A stretch of 9,328 nt of DNA from Prevotella sp. (lineage in GTDB: Bacteria > Bacteroidota > Bacteroidia > Bacteroidales > Bacteroidaceae), in contig JAFRQC010000169.1 of NCBI GenBank assembly GCA_017428805.1, positions 1-9,328 on the forward strand, given 5' to 3'. The position numbers were made by a program, and so were the translations under genes. The notes below the pieces were generated by a model that made no database searches, was not told the DNA's origin, and worked only from the letters and a program-made list of their open reading frames with translations. Shown one piece after another: positions 1-7,332 of this stretch. Position 1 is the first letter of the stretch. Each line of letters begins with the position of its first letter.

Positions 1-246
1 CAGCCGATGGATGGTCCGTCGCAGAATGATGGTGATCAGCACCAGCGTCAGGATAGACAGCAGCGTCAGTCCTATCGACATCCTCCTCATACCGATGGCA
101 TAGAGGATACCGTTCTCCTCGATGGCCCTCACGACCTTCAGCACAAGACCGTTACCCACATAGGCCGAGATGCCAAGCACCACGACCACATACAACACCA
201 CCCTCAGGGTGATGCGGTTGGCGAGCGACTCACGGATGCGCTTCAT
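1..246 (-). CDS. Membrane signalling protein, N-terminal part (cut by window edge)
   Basis: An open frame of 82 codons begins with ATG at 246-244 and runs to base 1 without a stop, so only the N-terminus is present. It starts MKRIRESLANRITLRVVLYV. A basic, amphipathic start is followed by a hydrophobic helix at about residues 16-34, a short charged stretch (about 35-55), a second hydrophobic helix at about 57-75, and then LRRTIHRL. A basic segment right after the second helix is how HAMP linkers begin in sensor kinases and in HAMP-SpoIIE phosphatases of Bacteroidales, but no catalytic domain is visible, so the class is inference. The loop between the helices is only about 20 residues, too short for a usual periplasmic sensor domain. 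Its ATG overlaps the TGA of the upstream GH13 gene (ATGA), which points to translational coupling and a shared mRNA. The protein could also be some other two-helix membrane protein. Confidence 0.7.
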   Translation of the reverse strand, partial: MKRIRESLANRITLRVVLYVVVVLGISAYVGNGLVLKVVRAIEENGILYAIGMRRMSIGLTLLSILTLVLITIILRRTIHRL

Positions 247-1400
247 ACGGAGATAGATGGTTCCTTCCGCCAGTCCATACAGTTGCGCACACGGAGGTCG
301 GCGTAGGGTTCGGCATTGACGATGGTCTTATCGATGGTCATCAGCTGCTCTGTGCCGTAAAGCATCGAGAACGGTCTGGGCAGTTCCGTTGTCAGTTCGA
401 TGGCCTCCTGCAACAGGTTCACGTCGTCGTGACAGTCGAACATAAAGCGGTCGGTATCGTGGTTGTCGAGGAACAGCACCAGTTTGAAGTTTTCTGGATA
501 CTTGGCGAAGTGGTCAGCAATCTTGCTCTTGAGCGTCGCATTGCCCTTGATGCCCCGTCCTGCGCGGATCTCTTGCAGCAGGATGTCGCGATAGGCAAAG
601 TCCAGCACGCCGTCGAGCGTCTCTGTGTAGTCTGTCTGCAGGGCATCCTGAGAGAACGGCGTCGTTTTCTGGGCGAGGAACTCATTCAGCCTGGTGTCCG
701 TCTTGAAAAACAGTTGTCCGGCCATCTCCGGGCCTACGCCGCAAGCCCACACCTCGCCGAACACGACGATATCGTTGCGAACGGCATGCACGCTCTCACG
801 AAGACTCTTCAAGAATGTGAACGGCTGTCCCATAGCGTGGTCGATACGGAAAGCGTCCACTCCCATACGGGCGAGTTTCTCAGCCTTGTCGATCATAAAG
901 TCGGCCACCTCGGGGTTCTTCAGGTTGAACTTCGGCAGGTCGCCAAAACCTAAGAACGACACGAACTCATCGGTGTCCTCATTCTTATACCAGAACCAGT
1001 CGCGATGCTTGCCGCCGTTCTTCAAGAGCGACGCCTCAAACACTGGTGCCTGATACCAGCAATGGTTGGGCACGAAGTCGCAGATGATCCGCATACCCTT
1101 GTCGTGAGCCTGATCGAGCAACTGCTGATAGTCCTCCCACGTGCCGTAGTGCGGATCCACCTCGTCGAAGTTCAGGGTGTGGTAGCCGTGATAGTTCGCC
1201 GACTTGAAGATGGGCGAAAGCATAACGGCGTTGAAGCCAAGTCCCTTGATATAATCCAGCTTCTCTGTCACTCCCTGCAGGGTTCCCCCGCAGAATACGT
1301 TCTCACTCTTTGGCGGTATCTGCCAGCCTCCGTTGAATCTGTCAATCAGCAGATGATAGATACGGGCGCTGTCAAACCAAAACGATTCATTCTGTTTCAT
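243..1400 (-). CDS. GH13 alpha-amylase family glycosidase, cytoplasmic, short
   Basis: A 385-residue GH13 (alpha-amylase clan) enzyme, expected to act on alpha-glucans or maltooligosaccharides; the exact bond and product cannot be told. The four GH13 regions are in order: region I DFVPNH (108-113), region II GVDAFRIDH (180-188) with nucleophile D187 and R185, region III VFGEVW (213-218) with acid/base E216, and region IV FLDNHD (310-315) with transition-state D315. An early YHLLIDRF (about 15-22) and GGTLQGVTEKLDYIKGLGFNAV (split at about 38-59) match the first barrel strands of the maltogenic/neopullulanase-like branch. There is no signal peptide, so it is probably cytoplasmic. The protein stops soon after CMDW (374-377), where most relatives continue into a beta-sandwich domain C, so it is shorter than usual while the catalytic barrel looks complete. 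The start ATG has AGGAA about 3 bases before it and its own promoter near 1441. Its stop overlaps the start of the next membrane gene. Confidence 0.93.
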   Translation of the reverse strand: MKQNESFWFDSARIYHLLIDRFNGGWQIPPKSENVFCGGTLQGVTEKLDYIKGLGFNAVMLSPIFKSANYHGYHTLNFDEVDPHYGTWEDYQQLLDQAHDKGMRIICDFVPNHCWYQAPVFEASLLKNGGKHRDWFWYKNEDTDEFVSFLGFGDLPKFNLKNPEVADFMIDKAEKLARMGVDAFRIDHAMGQPFTFLKSLRESVHAVRNDIVVFGEVWACGVGPEMAGQLFFKTDTRLNEFLAQKTTPFSQDALQTDYTETLDGVLDFAYRDILLQEIRAGRGIKGNATLKSKIADHFAKYPENFKLVLFLDNHDTDRFMFDCHDDVNLLQEAIELTTELPRPFSMLYGTEQLMTIDKTIVNAEPYADLRVRNCMDWRKEPSISV

Positions 1401-1440
1401 GTTCCTATCTGTTTTTAATTATTCTGTCTAAACTTTGTTG

Positions 1441-1448
1441 CAAAGATA
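1441..1448 (-). promoter_or_regulatory. -7 promoter box of the GH13 gene
   Basis: Read on the minus strand this is TATCTTTG, a match to the Bacteroidetes TAnnTTTG -7 element, ending 41 bases before the GH13 ATG. The nearest TTTG on the same strand (1475-1472) lies 23 bp upstream instead of the 20 bp seen at the other promoters here, so the -33 box is weak or absent. That is consistent with a promoter that needs an activator. Confidence 0.6.
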
Positions 1449-1475
1449 GACTTTTTTGTCGAATTACGAAGCAAA

Positions 1476-1493
1476 ATGCATCATTTTGTGACA
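1476..1493 (-). promoter_or_regulatory. Half-copy of the shared upstream element at the GH13 promoter
   Basis: On the + strand ATGCATCATTTTGTGACA at 1476-1493 closely matches TGCATCTTTCTGTGACA at 4995-5011 in the upstream element of the envelope operon (about 15 of 17 positions). The GTGAC core (1488-1492) is 47 bp from the -7 box edge, against 57 bp at the three full copies, a shift of one helical turn. The partner TTTGGGATA block is not present at the expected place. A degenerate TTTGAGATA lies on the far side (1497-1505). Confidence 0.4.
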
Positions 1494-1508
1494 GATTTTG
1501 AGATAAAT

Positions 1509-1532
1509 TAGGAAATCCAGAATATTTTCCTA
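1509..1532 (-). terminator. Weak hairpin at the end of the DUF418 gene
   Basis: A perfect 7-bp inverted repeat (TAGGAAA at 1509-1515, TTTCCTA at 1526-1532) with a 10-base loop includes the TAG stop of the DUF418 gene. In the mRNA it is followed by AUUUAUC, not a real U-tract, and the stem has only two G-C pairs. It may slow or end transcription of the three-gene operon just before the GH13 promoter, but it is a weak candidate. Confidence 0.3.
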
Positions 1533-2648
1533 TATCCACGTCAGTTCTCTCCAAAGACCTTCTAACGGTCCGCGAGGATGATTGCTAAACCAATAGCGGG
1601 CGAAGAGATACTGACAAATCACCATTCCGCATCCAACCATCACGGCGTAGGTGATGCCTAACAGGTGGTAGCAGGCAAGGCCGTAACCGCAGAAGATGGC
1701 ACAGCCGATGATGGACTGGAGCAGATAGTTGGTGAGACTCATGCGACCGAAGATGCAGAGATGGTGGAGCACTCGGCGTACGCCCTCGAAGGCATACCAG
1801 GCAGAGACTACTGCCGAGACGATCATCAGCAGGATGATGAGGTTATAGATGGGCTTAAGCCAAGAATCTAATGCACCGAAATCCACAAAGCTCAGCGCGA
1901 TGACAACGATGGTCGAACAGATGAGGATCTGATGCCAAATCTTCAGATGGCGCCCCTCATTATAAAAGAGTCGCTGCCGTCCTAACTGCATACCGAGGAT
2001 GAAGAGGCAAAGCAGCTGCGTCAGTCGTCCGCTGAAGATATTGAACCGGAAGTTCACCTCAAATCCGTATCGCAAGTTGATGAGAGCGTTTTCCCAGAAT
2101 GAGGCGTGTTCGTGGGCACTGTTGATCTTGCCATACAGTTCCCACATGGTGCTGTTGTCGATGGTGGTACCCGTCAGCAGACAGAACAGCTCTACGGGCT
2201 GGATGGCCAGCAGGGCGATGATGCACCACACCCACTTCGAGGGCAGATAGCTGATGGGAATGAGCAGCAGGCCGTAGCACGCATAGAGCATCAGGATGTC
2301 GCCATCGTAGAAGGCTACGTTGATGATACCAAACATGAACAGCAGGCACATGCGCCAGGCAAAGCGCAGAGAGAAGTTCTTGCCTTTCTGCTGCTGATTA
2401 TCGTTCATGATGAAGAAACTGAGTCCGAATAGCATAGCGAAGATGCCGTACATCTTACCCGAAAGCAACCAGGCCAGCACGTCGGCCACCGTCTGGTCAC
2501 TCGCCAGCGGATGGACTATCGGTTCCTGGGTGAAGATGTTGAAGTGCTCTACGGAGTGATACAAAATGATGCCGGCTACAGCGATACCTCTCAGGGCATC
2601 GGCCACATCGATTCGGGTGTTGGGTAAATTACGGGTTTTGTACATCAT
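1530..2648 (-). CDS. DUF418 family multipass membrane protein (YeiB-like)
   Basis: A 372-residue polytopic inner-membrane protein with about nine or ten hydrophobic helices. It shows the hallmarks of DUF418 proteins: N-terminal RIDVADALRGIAVAGIILYH (12-31), DGDILMLYACYGLLLIP (115-131), GRMSLTNYLLQSIIG (301-315) and the C-terminal signature WFSNHPRGPLEGLWRELTW (353-371). DUF418/YeiB proteins are distantly related to membrane acyltransferases of the HGSNAT/acyltransferase-3 type; the substrate is unknown. It is the last gene of a three-gene operon, starting 11 bp after the acyltransferase stop. The start is ATGATG at 2648-2643; the first ATG is used here, but the second is equally possible. Two acyltransferase-like membrane proteins side by side suggest joint modification of an envelope or extracellular glycan, which is inference. 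Confidence 0.92.
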   Translation of the reverse strand: MMYKTRNLPNTRIDVADALRGIAVAGIILYHSVEHFNIFTQEPIVHPLASDQTVADVLAWLLSGKMYGIFAMLFGLSFFIMNDNQQQKGKNFSLRFAWRMCLLFMFGIINVAFYDGDILMLYACYGLLLIPISYLPSKWVWCIIALLAIQPVELFCLLTGTTIDNSTMWELYGKINSAHEHASFWENALINLRYGFEVNFRFNIFSGRLTQLLCLFILGMQLGRQRLFYNEGRHLKIWHQILICSTIVVIALSFVDFGALDSWLKPIYNLIILLMIVSAVVSAWYAFEGVRRVLHHLCIFGRMSLTNYLLQSIIGCAIFCGYGLACYHLLGITYAVMVGCGMVICQYLFARYWFSNHPRGPLEGLWRELTWI

Positions 2649-2659
2649 TTATTTTTCAA

Positions 2660-3688
2660 TTATAATACTTTCTTCGCTCCCGGAATCAGCCTTACCAGCC
2701 AGGTGAGCACAAACGAACAGATGGTGGTAATAATGCCGATGAACATAAACTTGCCGAAGGCTCCCATCCAGATGCCGTCGGTGGCATATTGCAGAACTAT
2801 CATCAGCAGCAGATGGAAGATGTAGGCACCATACGACTGAGCGGCGCACCACTGCCAAAACCGGCTGTTCCAGTTTCCATACTCGCGGAATAACCAAAGC
2901 AGTCCGAAACAAATAAACACGCACAAAATCGATTCGTAGATACCAAACCACTGAGCAACGAAGTCGTTCCAAGCCCCACCATCGCGAAGATAGATGCCTA
3001 ATGCCAAAAGACATCCAATCGTTAGCGATAATGCTCCAGTGGTGTTACCCATCTTTTCGAGCCAGGCAAATCTTCGTGCCAGAATACCGATCACGAACAT
3101 CATGACGTATTGAAGATAGTGGGCTGGCTCCATTGGCAACGGGATGATGCCAAAGGGCCAGATCCAATGATCCTGTGGGCTGACCTGACGGATCAGATAA
3201 CTGCCAATGCCCATCAAGCCACCAAATATCAGCAGTCCGATGATAGTTGGTCTCGAAGAACACTTGCCATCGATGGACTTGCGAAATTGGCGAATCAAGG
3301 CATAGATCAAACAGAACACCAGCAGACTCTCAATATACCACATGTGTCCTATCTCCGGCTTGCCTGATAAAACAGACAACAGTCCACCCATCAGCAAAAG
3401 CGGAATACCCAGACGGATGAGTTTCTTCTGCACAAACACCTTTGCTCCCTGCTTGTCGAAACTTGTAGGCACGAAGTAACCTGAGATCAGGAAGAACAAC
3501 CCCATAAAGAAGGCCGCATTGACTGAGAAGAAATGCCATATCCAAGGCATAAACTCGGCAGGATTGCTGGGATGGTAAGCCCAGTCGCCACCATCGCCGT
3601 ATGCCTGACCAGCGTGGTGGAATATCACCAGCACCGTCAGGCACACCTTCAGATTGTCCAGATATAAAAGTCTGTTGTTTATCTTCAT
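2660..3688 (-). CDS. Acyltransferase family 3 (OafA-like) integral membrane protein
   Basis: A 342-residue membrane protein with about ten hydrophobic helices, matching the acyltransferase-3 family (PF01757), whose members transfer acetyl, succinyl or other acyl groups to extracytoplasmic sugars or lipids. Seen in the sequence: YLDNLK (9-14), conserved HH (24-25) in helix 1, FFLISGYFVP (65-74), the basic KKLIRLGIPLLL segment (88-99), HMWYIESLL (115-123) and SYGAYIFH (285-292), all in the family order. It has no C-terminal SGNH domain, so it resembles the short, single-domain members. The ATG at 3688 lies 9 bp after the stop of the transglutaminase-like gene, and its own stop is 11 bp before the DUF418 gene, so all three are very likely co-transcribed. 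The acceptor substrate cannot be read from the sequence. Confidence 0.92.
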   Translation of the reverse strand: MKINNRLLYLDNLKVCLTVLVIFHHAGQAYGDGGDWAYHPSNPAEFMPWIWHFFSVNAAFFMGLFFLISGYFVPTSFDKQGAKVFVQKKLIRLGIPLLLMGGLLSVLSGKPEIGHMWYIESLLVFCLIYALIRQFRKSIDGKCSSRPTIIGLLIFGGLMGIGSYLIRQVSPQDHWIWPFGIIPLPMEPAHYLQYVMMFVIGILARRFAWLEKMGNTTGALSLTIGCLLALGIYLRDGGAWNDFVAQWFGIYESILCVFICFGLLWLFREYGNWNSRFWQWCAAQSYGAYIFHLLLMIVLQYATDGIWMGAFGKFMFIGIITTICSFVLTWLVRLIPGAKKVL

Positions 3689-3697
3689 CTTTCTGTT

Positions 3698-4915
3698 TTA
3701 TGGTCTTGCCCAGAAGACATCCGGGTCGGTGGTTGTGTCACACTTCCAGTTGTCGTTGACGAAGCCTACGGGAATCAGGCGTATATCTTCCTCTACAGGA
3801 TTGGGGCGATAGTCGCTCTCAGGGTTGAATCTGCTGAATTTCTTGCAGACAAAGTAGTAGAGATTCTTCGCCATGTAATAATCCAGATAGTACTCCTTCG
3901 TCTGTGGGTTCTCATGGTTCCAGTTGGCCGTCTCGCAAAGTACCAAGGGCTGGTCGTTGATGAGCCGCTCACGCACCTCGGCAATGCTGAGCATCGTACC
4001 GTTCTCGTCCATCACCCAGGCATCCATCGTGGGGTCGATGTAGAGCCATTTCTGCAACTGCTCCGACCACACCGTATTAATCACATGGCACTCGTAGTCG
4101 AGCGGATCGGCAGGCATACAGGTGACATAGCGGGCTGGGATACCCATCGAGAGATACATCTCGCAGAGAGAGATAGCCAATTGTCGGCAGTTGATGCCTT
4201 TGCCTGTAGTCTTACAATAGTTATACAGGTCGATAGCATCCATCTCGGCAAATGCCCGGTTGCCGCCGTCGTGGCGCATATTGTCGTGAGCAAAGTGTAG
4301 AAGGTTGAGAATTTTCGATAGCTCATCGCCCTGCCCAGCCACCGAGTCGAGTTTGAAATACTCGCGGACCATACTCAGACTCCGCGATTCCTTTGATTCA
4401 TAACTAAACGGATTATCTGTTTTTATAGAATCCGGGGCGTAGGGAGCCGACTTTCTGAGAACGCTAAGAGGTTGGCGGTCCTTAACCACAGCCAGCAGAG
4501 CCTGATACTTCTTGTCTTTACGGAGCAAGACTAGGTCGTTGTCGTTGAGCATATTGTCGTAACGCTTATAGCCGCTATCCACCGACTTCTCAAGTGTCAT
4601 CAAGGCCTGTTTCTTCTGCTTCGTCAGGGCATAGCAGCAGGCTAAATCATAAAGATAATCGGCCTTTGCGGCTTTTACCATTTCAGGCGACATTTCTGTG
4701 TCTTGACAGATCGTTGTGGTGTCAAGTATGTTTATTAACGTTGTTAGCGGGGCAATCGCTTCTTTGTATTTCCCATCCTTGATGAGGTTCTTATAAGTGG
4801 TATCATGCATAGACATCATCACCTGGAACCCCAGCATTCGCTGACTCTGAGCCTTCATGCTCATCACACTCATCAAACCGATGGCCAGTACTGCCAATAA
4901 TCTTACTTTTTTCAT
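3698..4915 (-). CDS. Secreted TPR and transglutaminase-like domain protein
   Basis: A 405-residue exported protein. ATG at 4915-4913 is chosen as start because it gives a clean signal peptide (MKKVRLLAVLAIGLMSVMSMKAQ, split here: basic MKK, hydrophobic LLAVLAIGLM, likely cut after A22). The upstream TTG at 4951 lies inside the -7 promoter box and cannot be translated from that promoter. Residues about 45-140 look like TPR-type helices (YDLACCYALTKQKKQALMTL). The C-terminal half has a transglutaminase-like papain fold (PF01841) with Cys243 in GINCRQLA, His277 in ECHVINTVW and Asp294 in YIDPTMD, so the catalytic triad is intact. Relatives act as proteases, peptidases or crosslinkers; the reaction here is unknown. 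It probably sits in the periplasm or outside the cell. It is the first gene of the operon with the acyltransferase-3 and DUF418 genes, with a promoter just upstream. Confidence 0.9.
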   Translation of the reverse strand: MKKVRLLAVLAIGLMSVMSMKAQSQRMLGFQVMMSMHDTTYKNLIKDGKYKEAIAPLTTLINILDTTTICQDTEMSPEMVKAAKADYLYDLACCYALTKQKKQALMTLEKSVDSGYKRYDNMLNDNDLVLLRKDKKYQALLAVVKDRQPLSVLRKSAPYAPDSIKTDNPFSYESKESRSLSMVREYFKLDSVAGQGDELSKILNLLHFAHDNMRHDGGNRAFAEMDAIDLYNYCKTTGKGINCRQLAISLCEMYLSMGIPARYVTCMPADPLDYECHVINTVWSEQLQKWLYIDPTMDAWVMDENGTMLSIAEVRERLINDQPLVLCETANWNHENPQTKEYYLDYYMAKNLYYFVCKKFSRFNPESDYRPNPVEEDIRLIPVGFVNDNWKCDTTTDPDVFWARP

Positions 4916-4948
4916 ATCATTTCTCTTTTTGTTTTCTATTTGACGTTG

Positions 4949-4980
4949 CAAAGTTATGAATTGTTGCGGGAATTACCAAA
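4949..4980 (-). promoter_or_regulatory. Promoter of the transglutaminase/acyltransferase/DUF418 operon
   Basis: Minus-strand TAACTTTG (4956-4949) is a TAnnTTTG -7 box, and TTTG (4980-4977) is a -33 box exactly 20 bp upstream. This fits the Bacteroidetes primary-sigma promoter. The -7 box ends 34 bases before the ATG at 4915, leaving a leader of about 25-30 nt without a strong Shine-Dalgarno site. Confidence 0.75.
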
Positions 4981-5015
4981 TATCTGGGATATTTTGCATC
5001 TTTCTGTGACAAACG
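4976..5015 (-). promoter_or_regulatory. Shared 40-bp upstream element, copy 1 (envelope operon)
   Basis: On the + strand the blocks are CCAAATATCTGGGATATT (4976-4993) and TCTGTGACAAACG (5003-5015). They match copies 2 and 3 with mostly transition differences and at identical spacing: GTGAC lies 29 bp from the -33 CAAA and 57 bp from the -7 box edge. Heptamers TCTGGGA (4983) and TCTGTGA (5003) are 20 bp apart, and both carry the same C where copies 2 and 3 both have T. The element ends 3 bp from the receptor gene's stop codon, so it fills the intergenic gap. Confidence 0.6.
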
Positions 5016-5018
5016 ACA

Positions 5019-7190
5019 CTACATTCTTGCCTTCTGCTTTTCTCCGGCACCACTTCCGCGATACTTCGAGCGGGCCTCGTTGAACTTCCAGGTGAGATTG
5101 ATCAGGAAGGTTCGGCGGGCGGGGTTGTGAACCGTCAGTTCGCGGATGCCGTAGAGAATAGCATCGGTCTTGTTGGTGTTGAAGATGTCAACGCAACGCA
5201 CATCAAGGGTCAGCTGTCCGAGACGGCGGAGGTTGAAGTCGCGCTGGATGCCGAGTTCGACATTTAAGCGGTTGGAGATGATGCGGTTGTTGTTGTAGTC
5301 GCCCTTGTTGGCCCACTGGGCAGCAGCGTGCAGACGGAAACTCTTAGGCAGTTCGATGTCGTTCTGCCAAACGAATGTGAGGTACGGACGGGTCAGCGTC
5401 AAGACGGATCCGTCTGCCGTCGGCGACTTGTAGTTCTGGAATATCGCGAAGGCGTACCACATTGGATGCCACTTGCCGATAGTGGGCATCGCCGAGAGGT
5501 TGACGGTGAACTGGTTGTAATCGTCGGCACTATTGATAGGGCGCACGAGACTGACGAGGGGATCCTCGGAACCTGGGAAAGGCTCGGTTGACATCGTGAC
5601 GACATCCTTGTTGCGGGCATAGTTCAGCGAGAGGTTTGCCCACTTATAACTTGCATTCAGTACGATACTGTGGGTGTAGGTCGGCTGCAGATAGGGGTTG
5701 CCGCTCTGGTAGGTGTAACGGTTGATGTAGATCGTCGAACTGGTGAGGTTGGCGTAGGCCGGACGCTGGATGTCACGACGGTAGGAAAGCGACAACTGAA
5801 CCTTGCCGACGGGAGCGGTGAGAGTGGCGGTGGGGAACCAGTCACCGTAATTGCGACACACCTCGTCCTCGCGCTTACCGAAGTTGAAGTAGTCGTTGGT
5901 CAAGTGCTCATAACGCAGACCGACCTGAGCGAAGACCTTTCCGAACTGTCTGCCGTACTCGACGAAACCAGCTGTCGACTTCTCATTGATCTCTGTGTCG
6001 GTGGTCTTCACGGGTACATAGTCGGAGGCCTGGAATGTGTAGGCATCCGTGCGGTGGTTGTAGCTGTACTCGCCGCCAACGGAGAGGTTACCCTTCAGCA
6101 CAGGATAACTGAAAATAAGTTTCGTAGCCCAGAAGTTGTTGGCGTTGTCGGTATTATTCTCGATAGTACGGTCAACGGGGGCAGCGCCGACAAGCGTAGT
6201 CTTCTCAGTCGTGCGGCCTGGTGTATTGGTGTCATCGAAGAGTCCGTCGATGTTCAGGTCGATCCCCAACTGTCCCACCTTACCGTTGTAATAGGCGTTG
6301 AAGATGTGCTTCTTGATGCTCTCGTCCTGCCAGATGTAGCTCGCGGAGCGCTCAGTCAGGATGTCGTTCTCAAACATATCTGTCAGATAGTCACCCTTCG
6401 TCTCGCCACTGGGCGTACGGTCGTATTTGTAGTAGGCGCCGAAGGTGTGGTTCTCATTGACCATATAATTGAACTGCAACTGCGGCGACCAAGCGTGCCA
6501 GGGATGTCTTATCTCCTGGGTGGAGTGACCCGTCACCTCATCTGGCCCCACGTAGTAAAGCATGTCGTTGACCTGCAAGCCCTTGTAGTGATTATAGGTG
6601 CCCACCCAGAACGAGCCCGTCAGGTCGAGTCCACCCGTGCGGTAGTTGGCGGTGAAGTTATTATTCAGCGAACCTCCATACTGGTACATGAACTGCGTAC
6701 TGTTCTGGAAGCTGAAGCCTTCGCCCTGTGCCTTCTTCAGCGTGATACGCACGACGGCCTTCACCGAGGCGGCATAACGGGCACCTGGATTCTGAACCAC
6801 ATCGACGTACTGAATCTGATCGGAACGCAGACGCGAGAGTTCCTTCATATCCTGCACCCGTCGGCCGTTGATATACACCTCGGCATCGCCACGACCCAGC
6901 ACCTTCACGCCACCTTCACGCTCAGCCTCCAGCGAAGGAATCTTCGACAGGGCATCGCTCATGGTTCCGGCCTTCTCCAGTATCGTACCAGCGACCCTTG
7001 TTCTCATAGCATCGCCTTTTACACGTGTTTTGGGCAGGCGTCCTTTTACCACCACACCACTCAGTTCCTGCGTCTGGTTAAACCACATTGTCGTGTCTGT
7101 CGAGATGCTGTCGTTTGATTGAGCGAACGCCATCATCGTCATCATCATTGCAGCCATCAGCGCTGCGAATCTTAAACTTACATTCTTCAT
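5019..7190 (-). CDS. TonB-dependent receptor-like outer-membrane beta-barrel protein
   Basis: A 723-residue outer-membrane protein of the PF14905 type. ATG at 7190 gives a signal peptide ending MMAFAQS (about residues 19-25); ATG at 7199 (adding MND) is also possible. After a short linker there is a plug-like region (about 65-153) with LSKIPSLEAEREGGVKVLGR (81-100), VYINGRR (105-111) and VVQNPGARYAAS (131-142), which is the usual plug pattern of this family. From about 160 to the end there are alternating amphipathic strands rich in Tyr, Trp and Asn, and the C-terminus ends with LTWKFNEARSKYRGSGAGEK, a tail typical of these barrels. The N-terminal carboxypeptidase-regulatory-like domain often seen in the family is missing. 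There is no SusD partner nearby, so it is not a standard polysaccharide utilisation pair. The ligand is unknown. It has its own promoter at 7243-7274. Confidence 0.9.
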   Translation of the reverse strand: MKNVSLRFAALMAAMMMTMMAFAQSNDSISTDTTMWFNQTQELSGVVVKGRLPKTRVKGDAMRTRVAGTILEKAGTMSDALSKIPSLEAEREGGVKVLGRGDAEVYINGRRVQDMKELSRLRSDQIQYVDVVQNPGARYAASVKAVVRITLKKAQGEGFSFQNSTQFMYQYGGSLNNNFTANYRTGGLDLTGSFWVGTYNHYKGLQVNDMLYYVGPDEVTGHSTQEIRHPWHAWSPQLQFNYMVNENHTFGAYYKYDRTPSGETKGDYLTDMFENDILTERSASYIWQDESIKKHIFNAYYNGKVGQLGIDLNIDGLFDDTNTPGRTTEKTTLVGAAPVDRTIENNTDNANNFWATKLIFSYPVLKGNLSVGGEYSYNHRTDAYTFQASDYVPVKTTDTEINEKSTAGFVEYGRQFGKVFAQVGLRYEHLTNDYFNFGKREDEVCRNYGDWFPTATLTAPVGKVQLSLSYRRDIQRPAYANLTSSTIYINRYTYQSGNPYLQPTYTHSIVLNASYKWANLSLNYARNKDVVTMSTEPFPGSEDPLVSLVRPINSADDYNQFTVNLSAMPTIGKWHPMWYAFAIFQNYKSPTADGSVLTLTRPYLTFVWQNDIELPKSFRLHAAAQWANKGDYNNNRIISNRLNVELGIQRDFNLRRLGQLTLDVRCVDIFNTNKTDAILYGIRELTVHNPARRTFLINLTWKFNEARSKYRGSGAGEKQKARM

Positions 7191-7242
7191 ATCATTCATC
7201 AATTAAAACGATTCTTTGACTCATTTGTCGTTTTTGACGCTG

Positions 7243-7274
7243 CAAAATTACAGATAGTTGCAAATTTCCCCAAA
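7243..7274 (-). promoter_or_regulatory. Promoter of the receptor gene
   Basis: Minus-strand TAATTTTG (7250-7243) and TTTG (7274-7271) form a -7/-33 pair with a 20-bp spacer. The leader to the ATG at 7190 is about 45 nt. A second TTTG (7264-7261) lies only 10 bp from the -7 box and is not at promoter spacing. Confidence 0.75.
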
Positions 7275-7309
7275 CATTTGGGATATTCAGCAGCAGTTTG
7301 TGACGAATG
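7270..7309 (-). promoter_or_regulatory. Shared 40-bp upstream element, copy 2 (receptor gene)
   Basis: On the + strand CCAAACATTTGGGATATT (7270-7287) and TTTGTGACGAATG (7297-7309). Its blocks are identical to copy 3 over 15 and 13 bases, while the bases between the -7 and -33 boxes differ. CCCAAA-N2-TTTGGG (7269-7282) is also a small inverted repeat. An extra ATTTGGGATATT recurs at 7314-7325, 38 bp from the first, giving this promoter three heptamer-like repeats. Confidence 0.65.
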
Positions 7310-7332
7310 ACATATTTGGGATATTTTTCTAA

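Noticed and set aside
429..953. + strand open frame of 174 codons opposite the GH13 gene
   Set aside because: It is a shadow of the GH13 gene, which has all four catalytic regions on the other strand.
4916..4951. N-terminal extension of the transglutaminase-like protein from a TTG
   Set aside because: The TTG lies in the -7 promoter box, and starting at the ATG at 4915 gives a normal signal peptide.
5670..7118. Long + strand open frame (482 codons) across the receptor gene
   Set aside because: It is antisense to a clear beta-barrel receptor with signal peptide, plug motifs and C-terminal tail. Its translation has no recognisable domain, and long antisense frames are common opposite GC-rich third positions.
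243..7190. Polysaccharide utilisation locus, suggested by a GH13 and a TonB-type receptor
   Set aside because: There is no SusC/SusD pair, no lipoprotein signal on the GH13, and the two genes are about 3.6 kb apart with unrelated genes between them.
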